A stretch of DNA of 64,000 nucleotides, taken from NCBI GenBank assembly GCA_041166085.1, contig JBEEFP010000050.1:1-64000 (forward strand), written 5' to 3'. The position numbers and the translations under genes are program-made. The DNA is from JBEEFP01 sp041166085 (GTDB taxonomy: Bacteria > Actinomycetota > Acidimicrobiia > Acidimicrobiales > JAFATL01). This document shows positions 15,540 to 23,376 of the stretch, in pieces (the stretch's first letter is position 1; the number at the start of each line of letters is the position of its first letter). The notes below the pieces were generated by a model. It worked only from the letters and a program-made list of their open reading frames with translations, had not been told where the DNA came from and made no database searches.

Positions 15540-16307
15540 ATGCTCGAGCGGCTGCCGGACAACGTGCGCACCCCGGCGGTGGCGCGCGCGGTGGTGTCCC
15601 CGTCGGCGCTGCTGCTGGCCGGGGCAGGGACGGCCGCCGCCATCCTGGGCGGGCTGCCGATCGCGGCGGCGGCAGGCATCGGCGCGTTGGCGTGGGCCGT
15701 CCGCGTGGCAGCCGCGGTTCCCCGCCGGCCGAAGGGCGAGCGGGTCGACGCCTTCCGGGTCGGCGAGCCGTGGCGCAAGTACGTGCTCGACGCACAGCAG
15801 GCCAAGGCGACATTCGAACGCACCACCAGGCGGATGAAGGACGGGCCCCTACGCGAGCGGCTCGAGGGCATCGGCTCCCGCCTCGACGACGGCGTCACCG
15901 AGTGCTGGCACATCGCGCGGCAGGGGGACGACCTGGTCGGCGCCTATCGCCAGCTCGACGTACGCAACACGGCCCAGGAGCTGGCCGGCCTGGAGGCGGA
16001 GGCACGGGCGAACAGCGACCGCGACCGCAAGTCGTCCCTCGACCGGGCCATCGCGGCCGTGCAGGCCCAGCTGGCCTCCGCCGAACGCATCAAGAACGTG
16101 GCCGAGAACGCGTCCGACCGGCTCAAGGTCATCAACGCCCAGCTCGACGAGGCGGTGGCCCGTGCCGTCGAGCTGTCGGTGCGCGCCAACGACGTGAGCG
16201 AGCTCAGCCCGCTCACCACCGACGTCGACAACCTCGTCAGCGAGCTCGAATCGTTGCGCCAGGGCCTCGAGGAGACCGGTGACGCGGCGGGGGGTATGAC
16301 CGCATAA
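15540..16307 (+). CDS. Membrane-associated coiled-coil protein
   Basis: The 255-residue protein has an Ala/Gly-rich hydrophobic region at about residues 20-58 that could form one hairpin or two membrane segments. A long helical region (70-240) follows, rich in Ala, Arg, Asp and Glu and with coiled-coil character. I do not recognise a named family. Only 10 bases separate it from the PspA-type gene, and the two share a coiled-coil, membrane-associated theme. A joint role in envelope stress is a reasonable guess. Confidence 0.7.
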   Translation: MLERLPDNVRTPAVARAVVSPSALLLAGAGTAAAILGGLPIAAAAGIGALAWAVRVAAAVPRRPKGERVDAFRVGEPWRKYVLDAQQAKATFERTTRRMKDGPLRERLEGIGSRLDDGVTECWHIARQGDDLVGAYRQLDVRNTAQELAGLEAEARANSDRDRKSSLDRAIAAVQAQLASAERIKNVAENASDRLKVINAQLDEAVARAVELSVRANDVSELSPLTTDVDNLVSELESLRQGLEETGDAAGGMTA

Positions 16308-16310
16308 CCT
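16305..16310 (+). promoter_or_regulatory. -10 box TAACCT of the pspA-like gene
   Basis: TAACCT begins in the stop codon of the preceding gene and ends 7 bases before the ATG at 16318. The pspA-like gene may therefore also have its own leaderless transcript. Confidence 0.45.
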
Positions 16311-16317
16311 TCGACGC

Positions 16318-17100
16318 ATGATCAAGCTCTTGCGTCGAATGGGGCGCTACATCACGGCCGCCCTCACCGGGAAGTTCAACGAGGTCGCCGACCCCAAGGT
16401 GCAGCTCGAGCAGGCGATCATGGAGGCCCAGGAGCAGCACCGCCGGCTCAAGGAGCAGGCGGCCAACGTGATCGCCAACCAGAAGCAGACCGAGATGCGC
16501 CTCAACCGGGCCATGGAGGAGCTGGAGAAGGTCAACTCCTCGGCCCGTCAGGCCGTGCTCATGGCCGACGAGGCCACCAAGCAGGGCGACGCCGCCAAGG
16601 CGACGGAGTACACGCGCGCGGCAGAGGCCTTCGCCAACCGGCTCATCGCGTCGGAGAAGGAGGTGGACGGCCTCAAGAGCCTGGCCATGCAGACCACCCA
16701 GGCGTCCGACCAGGCCAAGGCGGCGGTGGCCCAGAACTCGAGCGCGCTGCAGAAGAAGCTGGCCGAGCGCCAGAAGCTCCTCAGCCAACTCGACCAGGCC
16801 AAGATGCAGGAGCAGATGAACAAGGCCATGGCCAGCCTGTCCGAGACCGTCGGCCAGGACGTCCCGACGCTCGAAGAGGTGCGGGACAAGATCGAGACCC
16901 GCTACGCCCGCGCCCTCGGCACGTCCGAGCTGCAAGGCGAGTCGGTCGAGAGCCGCATGCTCGAGGTCGAGCAGGCCTCGCTCAACACCGAGGCCAAGGC
17001 CCGCCTCTCGGAGATCCGATCGCAGCTCGGGCTGTCGGCTCCGGCCGCCGCGCCCGCGCCTGCACCAGAAGCGACCCCGAGCGAGGGGTCCGCCGGTTAG
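16318..17100 (+). CDS. pspA: PspA/IM30 (ESCRT-III-like) membrane-protection protein
   Basis: The 260-residue protein is a PspA/IM30 family member. An amphipathic N-terminal helix (MIKLLRRMGRYITAALTG) is followed by DPKVQLEQAIMEAQEQHRRL and long coiled-coil helices to about residue 240, then an Ala/Pro-rich tail. These proteins assemble into rods and rings on the inner face of damaged membranes and help keep the membrane potential. No PspF-type activator is nearby, as expected outside proteobacteria. The upstream coiled-coil membrane protein is a candidate partner. Confidence 0.9.
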   Translation: MIKLLRRMGRYITAALTGKFNEVADPKVQLEQAIMEAQEQHRRLKEQAANVIANQKQTEMRLNRAMEELEKVNSSARQAVLMADEATKQGDAAKATEYTRAAEAFANRLIASEKEVDGLKSLAMQTTQASDQAKAAVAQNSSALQKKLAERQKLLSQLDQAKMQEQMNKAMASLSETVGQDVPTLEEVRDKIETRYARALGTSELQGESVESRMLEVEQASLNTEAKARLSEIRSQLGLSAPAAAPAPAPEATPSEGSAG

Positions 17101-17111
17101 GCGGACTCACC

Positions 17112-17735
17112 ATGGGCGCCGGGCTGGGCCGGGTCCTGCGGTGCTACGACGACGGCATCGACGCGGTCGAGGCCATCGCGACGCGTATCGAAGCGGCCGA
17201 CGCGTGGGAGTCGACGACGCCGTGTCCGGCGTGGACCGCGCTCGAGCTCCTCGGCCATCTCGGGATCGTCGCCGGCTGGTACCACGCGTGGCTGGATCGA
17301 GCTGAGGCCGGGATCGCGGAGCCGCCCTTCCCCGCCGCCCACCTGCCGGTGGAGAACGCTGCTGCGGTCGACGCGCTGCCTGCCACGTCGGGTCCGGACC
17401 GCCTGACCACCTTCACCACGCTCGCCCGCACCTACGCCAAGCGCCTGCCCGAGCGATGGAGCCTGCCGTACGGCTACCCGCGCGGCACCGTGACGGCCGG
17501 GTTCCACGCCGGTGTCGCCGCCATCGAGTGGCACGTGCACGCGTGGGACCTCGGCCAGGTCATCGGGCACACGCACCGACCCGAGGACCCCGAGACGTTG
17601 GCCGCGGTCGGGGCCGAGTCCGAGCTGCGCTACCGCGCCCCCGCGCTGCGGTCCGTCGCGCCGCTCGCCCGCCGGCTCGCGACCACAGGTGACGCATGGC
17701 GTCGCGTCCTGAAGGGCGCGGGCCGCACGCCCTAG
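17112..17735 (+). CDS. DinB-like / maleylpyruvate isomerase family protein
   Basis: The 207-residue protein is the third DinB-like member in the window. It has the signature CPAWTALELLGHLGIVAGWY and the metal-ligand segment IEWHVHAWDLGQVIG, which supply the histidines of the four-helix metal site. It lies 11 bases after the pspA-like gene and may be co-transcribed with it. The substrate is unknown. Confidence 0.82.
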   Translation: MGAGLGRVLRCYDDGIDAVEAIATRIEAADAWESTTPCPAWTALELLGHLGIVAGWYHAWLDRAEAGIAEPPFPAAHLPVENAAAVDALPATSGPDRLTTFTTLARTYAKRLPERWSLPYGYPRGTVTAGFHAGVAAIEWHVHAWDLGQVIGHTHRPEDPETLAAVGAESELRYRAPALRSVAPLARRLATTGDAWRRVLKGAGRTP

Positions 17736-17811
17736 CGAGGGTGCCTCCACCCATATGAAGTCGCTGGCAGCCGCCCTGTCGCGATGCCACCTCTGAGGCG
17801 AGACTGACACG

Positions 17812-20235
17812 ATGGGGGCCGTCGCGCTGCTCTTCCGTTCGCTCGTGCGCCGCCGCTGGCGCAGCTTCGTCGCGGTTGCGCTGCTGATCGGGCTCGGTGG
17901 CAGCGTGGCGCTGGCGGCGGGAGCCGGCGCGCGCAGGACGCTGTCGGCCTATCCGCGCTACCTCCGGGCAGGCCAGGTCTCGGACCTCGCTGTCGACTAT
18001 CCCGTCAAGGACTTCGCGACCGACTTCGCCTCAGGCATCGCCCATCTCCCGCAGGTCGTCGCGGGCAGTAGCGCCACCTACATCGGGATGAACGTGGCGA
18101 CGGCGACGCCCACGGGCGACCCCGACCCGTCGCTCCAGTTCGAGTCGGTCGGGAGCCTCGACGGGCGGTTCATCGCGCAGGACCGAGCGGTCGTCATCCA
18201 CGGCCGTCTGCCCCGCGCCGCACGCGCCGACGAGGTCCTGATCAACCAGGCGCTGGCCGACGCCGGTCTTCGGCTGGGCCAGACCATCCCACTGGCGACC
18301 GTGCCCCACGACAACGACGAGGACGGGACGTCCGGCTTCGAGACCGGCGTCGTCCTCGACCGAGCGCGCGTGCGGGTTGTCGGCATCGGGTTGCTGCCGG
18401 AGGAGGTGGTCCAGGACGACATCGACCGCGGGCCACGGATGCTCTTCACTCCCGCGTTCACGCGAGCCCACCTCGAGAGCGCGAACTACCCGTGGCAGGG
18501 CCTTCGTGTCCGCGGTGGCGGCGCGGGCGTTCCCGCAGCGAAGCGCGCAATCGTCTCGTCGGCCCCGAAGGCGGACCAGGTGCTGTTCCGTGAACAGGCG
18601 CCGATCACCGCCAAGGTGCAGCGCTCCGAGCGGCCCATCGCCACCGCCCTCGGCATCTTCGCGGCGGCGGTGGCCTTCGCGATGCTGGTCCTCGCCGGCC
18701 AGGCGTTCAGTCGCCTGTTGAGCTTCGAACGCGACGACGAACGCGGCCTTCGCGCCATGGGCCTCGGGCCCGCGGCACGCGGCCTGCCCATGGCGTTGGT
18801 CGCGCTCGGGACGGTGGTCGTGGGCGCGGTGCTTGCCATCCTCGGCGCGCTCGCCCTGTCGCCGTTGGCACCCGTCGGGATCATCCGGCGCGTCGATCCC
18901 GATCCCGGTGCCGCGCTCGACGTCACCGCTGTCATCGGCGGCGCCGCTGTCCTCACCGTCCTGCTCACGGTCCTGATCGGCTTTCTCGTCGTCCGAGCCG
19001 TGGGCCGTGCCTCCGACCCCGACGCCCGCAGCGAACCGTCACGGCTGGCGGCGGCCGCGGCCGGACTCGGCCCCGCGGCGGCCATCGGGACCCGGATGGC
19101 GCTCGAACCGGGCCGGGGGCGAACGGCCGTACCGGTGCGCACGAACCTGTTCGCGGTGACGGGCGCCGTGGTCGTCGTCGTGGCCGCGTCGACCTTCGGC
19201 GCCAACCTCCATCGGTTGGTCGGCCATCCCGCGCTGTACGGCGCGCCGTGGAGCGGCGTCATCGCCGCCGACGGCGGTTACGGCGAGGTCTCCATGCCGG
19301 CCATGGGCCGGGCCATGCGTGACGACGAGGCCGTCGACGGCTGGGCCGGCGCCACCTTCGCGGCGGTCGGTGTCGACGGGCACGACACGCCCGTGATGGG
19401 ACTGACCCGGGGGCGCGGCAGTGTCGGTCCCCCGGTGCTACGAGGTCGTCTGCCGGCCGACGACCGAGAGATCCTGCTGGCCGGGGGGACGGCAAAGGCG
19501 CTGCACGTCGACATCGGTGACAAGGTCGCGCTCACCGCCGGCGGCCCTTCGAAGCCGTTCACGGTCGTCGGCACCGGCGTCCTGCCCGCCATCGGCAAGC
19601 TGTTCTCCGAACACACCAGCCCCGGCATCGGCGCGCTCGTGAGCGGCCGCACCGTGCAGGAGCTGTCGCCCGACCAACCGCTTGCGGCCGCCGTGCTCGT
19701 GCGCTTGCGGCCGGGTCTCGCAAAGGAGCGAGAGCTGCGCCGCCTCGCGACCACACTGCCACGCGCGCCTCACACCAACGCCTACGACGTGCTCATCGAC
19801 CAGCGGCCCGCGGACATCGCCAACTCGAGCTCGGTGGGCGCCGGGCCGACAGCGCTGGCCGGCGTCCTCGGCGCCGCCGCGGTGTTGTCGGTCGCGCTCA
19901 CCGCGGCTGTGTCGGCCCGTCGCCGCCGTGCCGATCTCGCCGTGCTCAAGGCCATCGGGTTCACCCGCCGGCAGCTGGCCACCGCGGTCCGATGGCAGGC
20001 CGGCCTCACCATGACCATCGCACTCGTGGTCGGGACCGTGCTCGGCATCGTGGTCGGACGCGCGGTGTGGCGCGCTTTTGCCAACCAGTTGCACGTCGTC
20101 CCCGCCACGACCATCCCCGTGCTGCTGCTCGCAGCGGTCGCCGTCGCGTTGCTGGCCGCCTCCGTCCTCGCCGCTGCGCCCATCGGTCGCTCCGCGGCAC
20201 GGACACCGACCGCCGTGACGCTCCGGACGGAGTAG
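17812..20235 (+). CDS. FtsX-like ABC transporter permease
   Basis: The 807-residue protein has the duplicated FtsX/MacB-type layout. A first transmembrane helix lies at about 18-40, followed by a large extracytoplasmic domain, three helices between about 270 and 400, another helix near 440-460, a second extracytoplasmic domain, and three C-terminal helices between about 675 and 795. The cytoplasmic segment RRRRADLAVLKAIGFTRRQL is the characteristic FtsX coupling region. Such permeases usually work with an ATPase encoded next door, which is missing here, so the partner must be elsewhere. The gene ends four bases from the convergent proB stop. Confidence 0.85.
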   Translation: MGAVALLFRSLVRRRWRSFVAVALLIGLGGSVALAAGAGARRTLSAYPRYLRAGQVSDLAVDYPVKDFATDFASGIAHLPQVVAGSSATYIGMNVATATPTGDPDPSLQFESVGSLDGRFIAQDRAVVIHGRLPRAARADEVLINQALADAGLRLGQTIPLATVPHDNDEDGTSGFETGVVLDRARVRVVGIGLLPEEVVQDDIDRGPRMLFTPAFTRAHLESANYPWQGLRVRGGGAGVPAAKRAIVSSAPKADQVLFREQAPITAKVQRSERPIATALGIFAAAVAFAMLVLAGQAFSRLLSFERDDERGLRAMGLGPAARGLPMALVALGTVVVGAVLAILGALALSPLAPVGIIRRVDPDPGAALDVTAVIGGAAVLTVLLTVLIGFLVVRAVGRASDPDARSEPSRLAAAAAGLGPAAAIGTRMALEPGRGRTAVPVRTNLFAVTGAVVVVVAASTFGANLHRLVGHPALYGAPWSGVIAADGGYGEVSMPAMGRAMRDDEAVDGWAGATFAAVGVDGHDTPVMGLTRGRGSVGPPVLRGRLPADDREILLAGGTAKALHVDIGDKVALTAGGPSKPFTVVGTGVLPAIGKLFSEHTSPGIGALVSGRTVQELSPDQPLAAAVLVRLRPGLAKERELRRLATTLPRAPHTNAYDVLIDQRPADIANSSSVGAGPTALAGVLGAAAVLSVALTAAVSARRRRADLAVLKAIGFTRRQLATAVRWQAGLTMTIALVVGTVLGIVVGRAVWRAFANQLHVVPATTIPVLLLAAVAVALLAASVLAAAPIGRSAARTPTAVTLRTE

Positions 20236-20239
20236 CGCC

Positions 20240-21334
20240 TCAGCCAGGGAGCACGACGAGGTCGTCGCGGTGCACGACCTCGTGCGGCACGTCGGCGGGC
20301 AGGTCCGACGTGTGCCTCCCCTGCCACTCCTTGATGCGCGCCGCGGAATGACCGGCCAGGCCCTTGGCGAAGACGCGCCCGTCACTGGCGGCGATCTCCA
20401 CCGCGTCCTCCGCCGCGAACGAGCCCTCGACGCCGACCACGCCCGCGGGCAGCAGCGAGCCGCCCCGTTCGACCAGGGCACGACGGGCGCCGTCATCGAC
20501 GACCACCGTTCCTGACGATCCGACCGCGAAGGCGATCCACAGCTTGCGGGCCGAGAGACGGCGGTCGTGCGGGCGCACCACCGTCCCCACCCCGGCGTGG
20601 CCGTTGAGCGCGTCCTGCAGCACACCGGCCCGGTCGGCCTTGGCGATGACGGCGCGCACCCCCGACCAGCTGGCGATCTTGGCCGCGGCCAGCTTGGACG
20701 CCATGCCGCCGCTGCCCTGCACCGTGGTCGGTCCGCCGGCCGCCTGCTCGAGGGCGTGGTCGACCTCGACGATCTCCTCGATGAGGCTGGCCCCTTCGTC
20801 GAGCCGGGGGTCTGCGGTGAACATCCCGGCCGTGTCGGTGAGCAGCACGAGCAGGTCCGCGCTGACGAGATGGGCGACGAGGGCGGCCAGCCTGTCGTTG
20901 TCGCCGAAGCGGATCTCGTCGTCGGCGACTGCGTCGTTCTCGTTGACGATGGGCACGACGCCGAGCTCGAGCAGACGGGTGAGCGTCTGCCGCGCGTGCA
21001 AGTACTGCTGACGGTGGACGAAGTCGAGCGGCGCCAGCAGCACCTGTCCGCCCACGAGGGAGTGGCGGCCGAGGATGTCGTCGTAGGTGCGGATCAGGCG
21101 CCCCTGCCCGACCGCGCTCACCGCCTGCAGGGTGGCGAGGTCGGTGGGGCGGTTGCCGTGCAGGCCGAGGGCGGGCAGGCCCGCGCTGATGGCGCCCGAC
21201 GTCACGATGAGCACCTTGTGGTGCGCCCCTCGCAGGCCCGCCACCTCGGTGCACAGCTTCTCGATGGCGGTGGCGTCGATCTCGCCGTGCTGGTCGGTGA
21301 TCGACGACGTGCCGATCTTGACGACGACGATCAT
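20240..21334 (-). CDS. proB: Glutamate 5-kinase
   Basis: This enzyme phosphorylates glutamate to gamma-glutamyl phosphate, the first step of proline synthesis. The 364-residue protein has an amino-acid kinase domain, with VVKIGTSSIT at the N-terminus, IVTSGAISAG, and NENDAVADDEIRFGDNDRL for glutamate and ATP binding. A C-terminal PUA domain starts near residue 270. The ATG overlaps the obgE stop by one base (TGATG). proA, the usual next gene, lies about 16.5 kb away beyond an oppositely oriented block. Confidence 0.96.
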   Translation of the reverse strand: MIVVVKIGTSSITDQHGEIDATAIEKLCTEVAGLRGAHHKVLIVTSGAISAGLPALGLHGNRPTDLATLQAVSAVGQGRLIRTYDDILGRHSLVGGQVLLAPLDFVHRQQYLHARQTLTRLLELGVVPIVNENDAVADDEIRFGDNDRLAALVAHLVSADLLVLLTDTAGMFTADPRLDEGASLIEEIVEVDHALEQAAGGPTTVQGSGGMASKLAAAKIASWSGVRAVIAKADRAGVLQDALNGHAGVGTVVRPHDRRLSARKLWIAFAVGSSGTVVVDDGARRALVERGGSLLPAGVVGVEGSFAAEDAVEIAASDGRVFAKGLAGHSAARIKEWQGRHTSDLPADVPHEVVHRDDLVVLPG

Positions 21335-22566
21335 CAGCCGGGCTCGTAGTCGAAGCTGAACTTGCCGATGCGGACGGTGTCGCCCTCGCGCGCCCCGGCG
21401 CGTGCGAGCGCCTTGTCCACGCCGAGGCGCTTGAGCCGGTGCTGGACGTAGTCGAGGGCCTGCAGGTTGGTGATGTCGTTGACGGCGACGGCCCGCTCGA
21501 CGGCGCGGCCGTGCACGACGAAGGCGCCGTCGTCCTCCCGCTCGATGCTCAGCCCCTCGGCCATCGGACGGTGGACGACGAAGGTGTCGGGCTCGGCTTG
21601 CTCGGCGCGCGCCTGGGCGACGAGCTCGGCCATGCGGTTGACCAGCGCGTCGACACCGTCGCCCGTCACCGCGCTGATGCGCACGCCGTCCCAGTCATAC
21701 ACCGCGCTGTCGGCTTTGGTGCCGACGGTGACGCGTGGGCGAGTGAGCAGGTCGGGCCGGTAGCGGCCGAGCTCCTCGAGCAGGACGCGCTCCTGCTCCT
21801 CGGGCTCGTCGCGCTCGTCGATCAGGGCCAGGTCGACCAGCACGACGAGGGCGCGCGCCCGTTCGATGTGACGCAGGAACTGGTGCCCGAGACCCTTGCC
21901 CTCGCTCGCGCCCTCGATGAGACCGGGGATGTCGGCCACGACGAACTCGGTGTCGCCCCGCCGCACCACGCCGAGGTGCGGCTCGAGGGTGGTGAAGGGA
22001 TAGTCGGCCACCTTGGGCTTGGCCGCGGAGATGCGGGAGATGAGGGTGGACTTGCCCGCGTTCGGGAAGCCGACGAGCGCGACGTCGGCCATGAGCTTGA
22101 GCTCGAGGTTGAGCCAGCGTTCCTCGCCCACCTCGCCCTGCTCGGCGAATGACGGCGCCCGGCGGGAGTTGGAGAGGAAGCGGGCGTTGCCCCGTCCGCC
22201 CCGTCCGCCTGCACCGGCCAGCCAGCGATCGCCCTCGTCGACGAGGTCGGCCAGCAGTGTGCCGTCGAGGTCGCGCACCACCGTGCCTTCGGGCACCTTC
22301 ACGACCAGGTCGTGACCCTGGGCGCCGTGCTTGCCCTTGCCCTGGCCGTGGACGCCGTGGGTCGCGGCCCGATGCGGGTGGTCCTTGAAGGCGAGGAGCG
22401 ACGCCACGTTGCGGTCGGCCACGAACCAGACGTCGCCGCCCTTGCCGCCGTCGCCTCCGTCCGGCCCGCCCTTGGCCACGTGCGCCTCACGCCGGAACGA
22501 GACCGCGCCCGCGCCACCGTTCCCGGCCTTCACGTGGGCCTGGGCCTCGTCGACGAATCCGGACAC
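21334..22566 (-). CDS. obgE: GTPase Obg/CgtA
   Basis: This is an essential ribosome-assembly GTPase acting on the 50S subunit. The 410-residue protein has the Gly-rich Obg fold at 1-158, a G domain with the P-loop GFPNAGKST and switch DIPGLIEGA, and a C-terminal OCT domain at about 330-410. The start is a GTG preceded by TAGCCT with 7 bases between them, so it can be transcribed as a leaderless mRNA separately from rpmA. It overlaps proB by one base. Confidence 0.96.
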   Translation of the reverse strand: MSGFVDEAQAHVKAGNGGAGAVSFRREAHVAKGGPDGGDGGKGGDVWFVADRNVASLLAFKDHPHRAATHGVHGQGKGKHGAQGHDLVVKVPEGTVVRDLDGTLLADLVDEGDRWLAGAGGRGGRGNARFLSNSRRAPSFAEQGEVGEERWLNLELKLMADVALVGFPNAGKSTLISRISAAKPKVADYPFTTLEPHLGVVRRGDTEFVVADIPGLIEGASEGKGLGHQFLRHIERARALVVLVDLALIDERDEPEEQERVLLEELGRYRPDLLTRPRVTVGTKADSAVYDWDGVRISAVTGDGVDALVNRMAELVAQARAEQAEPDTFVVHRPMAEGLSIEREDDGAFVVHGRAVERAVAVNDITNLQALDYVQHRLKRLGVDKALARAGAREGDTVRIGKFSFDYEPG

Positions 22567-22573
22567 GGGTACG

Positions 22574-22579
22574 AGGCTA
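22574..22579 (-). promoter_or_regulatory. -10 box TAGCCT of obgE
   Basis: TAGCCT is followed by 7 bases and the GTG start of obgE on the minus strand. Confidence 0.5.
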
Positions 22580-22595
22580 CGTGCGTTCTGTGGAG

Positions 22596-22622
22596 CCAGA
22601 GCGCCCGTTACGGGCGCTCTGG
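22596..22622. terminator. 12-bp perfect hairpin between rpmA and obgE
   Basis: CCAGAGCGCCCG and CGGGCGCTCTGG are perfect 12-base arms around a TTA loop. It is the strongest hairpin in the core operon and lies downstream of rpmA, but no T-tract follows on the minus strand. It may end most rplU-rpmA transcripts or protect their 3' ends, leaving obgE to its own promoter. Confidence 0.55.
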
Positions 22623-22647
22623 AACACGCGGAACGCGAGTCCTGGGG

Positions 22648-22911
22648 CTAGTTGTCGCCGTCGGGCGCGAGCACGTCGACGAGCTTGCGGCCCTTGCGCT
22701 CGCCGAACTTGACCTTGCCGGGGGCGAGGGCGAACAGGGTGTCATCGCCACCGCGGCCGACGTTGACGCCGGGGTGGAACCTGGTGCCGCGCTGGCGCAC
22801 GATGATCGTGCCCGCGTTGACGGCGCCGCCGTCGAACACCTTCACGCCCAGGCGCTGGGCCTGGGAGTCACGGCCGTTGCGGGTCGAGCCGCCACCTTTG
22901 GTCTTGGACAT
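22648..22911 (-). CDS. rpmA: 50S ribosomal protein L27
   Basis: The 87-residue protein begins MSKTKGGGSTRNGRDSQAQR and contains GTIIVRQRGTRFHPG, diagnostic of L27, which sits near the peptidyl-transferase centre. The N-terminus has no extension needing cleavage. GAGGGG lies upstream of the ATG. It follows rplU by 2 bases, the usual order. Confidence 0.97.
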   Translation of the reverse strand: MSKTKGGGSTRNGRDSQAQRLGVKVFDGGAVNAGTIIVRQRGTRFHPGVNVGRGGDDTLFALAPGKVKFGERKGRKLVDVLAPDGDN

Positions 22912-22913
22912 CG

Positions 22914-23225
22914 TTAACCCCTCGTGATCCCGGTGATCTCGATCGTCGTGTACTTCTGCCGGTGACCCCAGCTCTTGCGGCTGCGGCTCTTGTTCTTGTA
23001 CTTGAAGCCCCGGATCTTGGGGCCCTTGCTCAGGCCGACGATGCGGGCCGACACGCTGGCGCCCGTGAGGTCACCCGCCTTGGCGACCACGTCCTCGCCG
23101 TCCACGAGCATCACAGGGGTGAAGGTCACCTCGGCGCCCTCCTCGCCGTCGAGCAGCTCGACGTCGAGGCGCTGGCCCTCGGCCACCTTCTCCTGCTTGC
23201 CACCTGTCTTGATCACCGCATACAT
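22914..23225 (-). CDS. rplU: 50S ribosomal protein L21
   Basis: The 103-residue protein begins MYAVIKTGGKQEKVAEGQ and ends with the L21 signature KNKSRSRKSWGHRQKYTTIE. It binds 23S rRNA. The ATG at 23225 is chosen because the family starts at this Met; nine more in-frame codons upstream are non-homologous. A promoter lies just upstream. Confidence 0.97.
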   Translation of the reverse strand: MYAVIKTGGKQEKVAEGQRLDVELLDGEEGAEVTFTPVMLVDGEDVVAKAGDLTGASVSARIVGLSKGPKIRGFKYKNKSRSRKSWGHRQKYTTIEITGITRG

Positions 23226-23236
23226 AGGAAGGGGAC

Positions 23237-23265
23237 AGGATACTCCAGGCAACGACAGCCCCCAA
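23237..23265 (-). promoter_or_regulatory. Candidate rplU promoter
   Basis: On the minus strand TTGGGG (23260-23265) and TATCCT (23237-23242) are 17 bases apart. The -10 ends 11 bases before the rplU ATG, so the 5' leader would be only a few bases. Confidence 0.5.
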
Positions 23266-23282
23266 TTGCCGCCGGCCGCTCA

Positions 23283-23376
23283 GGCGCCGAAGGCGCCCCT
23301 TCGGATGGCGGCCAGAAGGAAGCCTTCAGCGCGGAGCACGATCAAGCTCGGCCGAGCTTGCGAGGCCGAAAGGCTT
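23283..23376. terminator. Hairpins between rne and rplU
   Basis: Three symmetric elements follow rne on the minus strand. CAAGCTCGGCCGAGCTTG (23343-23360) is a perfect 18-base palindrome. GAAGCCTT near 23308 can pair with AAGGCTTC near 23369 around it. GGCGCC-GAA-GGCGCC lies at 23283-23297. No T-tract follows, so they may terminate or process the rne transcript. Confidence 0.4.
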
